Positions 4,947 to 5,901 of a stretch of DNA of 5,901 nucleotides are shown in pieces. The notes under the pieces are model-generated. The model did not search any database. It saw nothing but the letters and a program-made list of their open reading frames with translations, and had not been told where the DNA came from. The DNA is taken from assembly GCA_964537055.1 (NCBI GenBank), contig CAZHYV010000019.1, positions 1 through 5,901 on the forward strand, given 5' to 3'. The stretch is from CAZHYV01 sp964537055 (GTDB lineage Bacteria > Myxococcota_A > Polyangia > Palsa-1104 > JAEUJZ01). Position numbers and translations under genes: made by a program. Numbering within the stretch: position 1 is the stretch's first letter; the number at the start of each line of letters is the position of its first letter.

Positions 4947-5480
4947 ATGATCCGCCCCGCCACCGTCCATGATGTCCCCCGCATCGCCGCGATCATCAAC
5001 AGCCACGCGGAACTGGGGAGGATGCTGTTTAAGAGCTACGCCCAGCTCTATGAGGATCTGCGGGATTTTGCGGTCTTCGAACTCGATGGACAGGTGGCCG
5101 GATGCACCGCGCTGTCGGTCATCTGGGCCGATCTGGCCGAGGTGCGATCTCTGGCGGTGGATGCAGCGCATCACGGCCGGGGCATCGGCAAAGCGCTGGT
5201 GGGATGGGCGGTCGATGAAGCCCGGCGGTTGCAGATCCGGCGGATCATGAGCCTGACCTATGAACAGGCCTTTTTCGCAAAATGCGGTTTTGTGGTGGTT
5301 CCCAAGGAATCGCTGCCGCTGAAAGTCTGGTCCGATTGCGTACGCTGTTCGAAGAAAGATGCGTGCGATGAGATCGCGATGGTACGGGTGCTGGAGGAAG
5401 TGCCGATCATCGAAGCGCCCGATGCCGCCCCCACACCCAGGGGGGTCTCCATCCCGGTACTGGACATCATCGAAGATTGA
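4947..5480 (+). CDS. GNAT N-acetyltransferase, COG1246/ArgA-like, 177 residues
   Basis: This is a single GNAT domain that transfers acetyl from acetyl-CoA. The start is the typical MIRPATVHDVPRIAAIIN, placing the ATG at 4947; there is no clear ribosome site. The acetyl-CoA loop is HGRGIGKAL (76-84), preceded by the strand EVRSLAVD, and the later strand is FFAKCGFVVV. After that comes LPLKVWSDCVRC with C131, C134 and C140 and CDEIAM, a tail I associate with the short N-acetylglutamate-synthase-like GNATs (COG1246). If so, it would make N-acetylglutamate for arginine synthesis, but no other arg gene is visible, so the substrate stays open. The last 30 residues are a Pro-rich tail. It is followed on the same strand, 24 bases later, by an enolase-like gene. 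It appears intact and lies just outside the island. Confidence 0.8.
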   Translation: MIRPATVHDVPRIAAIINSHAELGRMLFKSYAQLYEDLRDFAVFELDGQVAGCTALSVIWADLAEVRSLAVDAAHHGRGIGKALVGWAVDEARRLQIRRIMSLTYEQAFFAKCGFVVVPKESLPLKVWSDCVRCSKKDACDEIAMVRVLEEVPIIEAPDAAPTPRGVSIPVLDIIED

Positions 5481-5510
5481 CCGGCGACGGCCGAAGCCTA
5501 GTCTATGGGC

Positions 5511-5901
5511 ATGTCCGCACACGATTCGATCCAGGCTCAGATACAATCCGTCGAAGTCCATTTCCAAAAGCAGTCTTTTCTGAAGCCGTTGCGACTGAGC
5601 ACGGGGTTGATCGAACAGATCACCGAAGCGCAGGTCCAGGCGGTGGTGAAGGTGGGATCGCGTCAGGGAATCGGCCGCGGGTCGATCTACCTGAGCGACC
5701 TGTGGGCCTGGCCGGACCCGAAACTCACCCACGAACAGCGCGACCGGCAGTTGCGCAGCTATTGCAGCCGGATCGCCTCGGATTTTGCATCCCTGTGCGG
5801 CGATCAGGCGGATCATCCGCTGGAACTGGGCCTGAAGCTGCATGACAACCTGTGCCATCACACACCCGCCGACCCGCCGCCGGGATGGATCGTGGCGCAC
5901 A
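5511..5901 (+). CDS. Enolase-superfamily-like protein, N-terminal part (3' partial)
   Basis: The frame is open from ATG 5505 (or the in-frame ATG 5511) to the right edge, about 130 codons. I prefer 5511 (MSAHDSIQAQI), but the two cannot be separated because neither has a clear ribosome site. The sequence VEVHFQKQSFLKPLRLSTG, then ITEAQVQAVVKVG and GRGSIYLSDLWAWPD, resembles the capping domain of mandelate racemase/muconate lactonising enzymes (short beta strands, a KPLRLS-type loop, then a strand with Gly-rich turn). Helices follow (REQ-type, SRIASDFASLCG). The catalytic barrel with its metal ligands would lie beyond the window, so activity cannot be judged. It is probably in one transcript with the acetyltransferase. 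The codon pattern is consistent with real coding. Confidence 0.55.
   Translation, partial: MSAHDSIQAQIQSVEVHFQKQSFLKPLRLSTGLIEQITEAQVQAVVKVGSRQGIGRGSIYLSDLWAWPDPKLTHEQRDRQLRSYCSRIASDFASLCGDQADHPLELGLKLHDNLCHHTPADPPPGWIVAH

Noticed and set aside
4941..5900. Long open frame on the minus strand (319 codons) opposite the acetyltransferase and enolase-like genes
   Set aside because: It is antisense to two genes with clear family motifs and has a composition typical of shadow frames (rich in Arg, Gln, Pro, His) with no recognisable domain.
1..5901. CRISPR array, tRNA, rRNA or replication origin
   Set aside because: No regularly spaced short repeats, cloverleaf-like or rRNA-like sequence, or iteron/DnaA-box cluster was seen on either strand.

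Overview
The window looks like chromosomal DNA of a GC-rich bacterium, most likely a planctomycete. I infer this from the family styles, not from a marker gene. The hints are a short CxxC/CPxCG zinc ribbon followed by Pro-rich sequence, a compact GNAT acetyltransferase with a Cys-rich tail, an enolase-superfamily-like N-terminus, and several starts with no clear Shine-Dalgarno sequence.

Layout. (1) 1-1000, plus strand: the 3' end of an unrecognised gene, then an unrecognised 224-residue protein with a good ribosome site, closed by a strong intrinsic terminator (959-998). (2) About 1053-1163, plus strand: the start of a zinc-ribbon gene, cut off after about 37 residues. (3) About 1163-4866, minus strand: a tightly packed accessory island. 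In transcription order it holds an N-terminally truncated HipA-like kinase, a DUF3037 protein, a very short hsdM 5' fragment (copy B), a 359-residue protein with OB-like and HicB-like parts, a 103-residue HicA-like protein, and a second, longer hsdM 5' fragment (copy A). Copy A ends at the zinc-ribbon gene, about 200 codons in and just before the catalytic methyltransferase domain. (4) 4947-5901, plus strand: a COG1246/ArgA-like acetyltransferase and the beginning of an enolase-superfamily-like protein, which look like ordinary chromosomal genes.

How it fits together. The island is a mosaic of toxin-antitoxin-like and restriction-modification pieces. The same 163-bp hsdM start region occurs twice, 1682 bp apart, with three substitutions. 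Each copy sits directly behind a different two-gene module: HipA-like/DUF3037 before copy B, and HicB-like/HicA-like before copy A. Neither hsdM fragment can be an active methyltransferase, and the kinase lacks its nucleotide-binding lobe. The 359/103-residue pair and DUF3037 are the only complete-looking island genes. The simplest reading is an island built by recombination at hsdM 5' ends, then degraded at both edges. The likeliest undescribed system is the 359/103-residue pair, a possible HicAB-like module with an unusually large first partner. All family calls are from reading the sequence; no searches were run.
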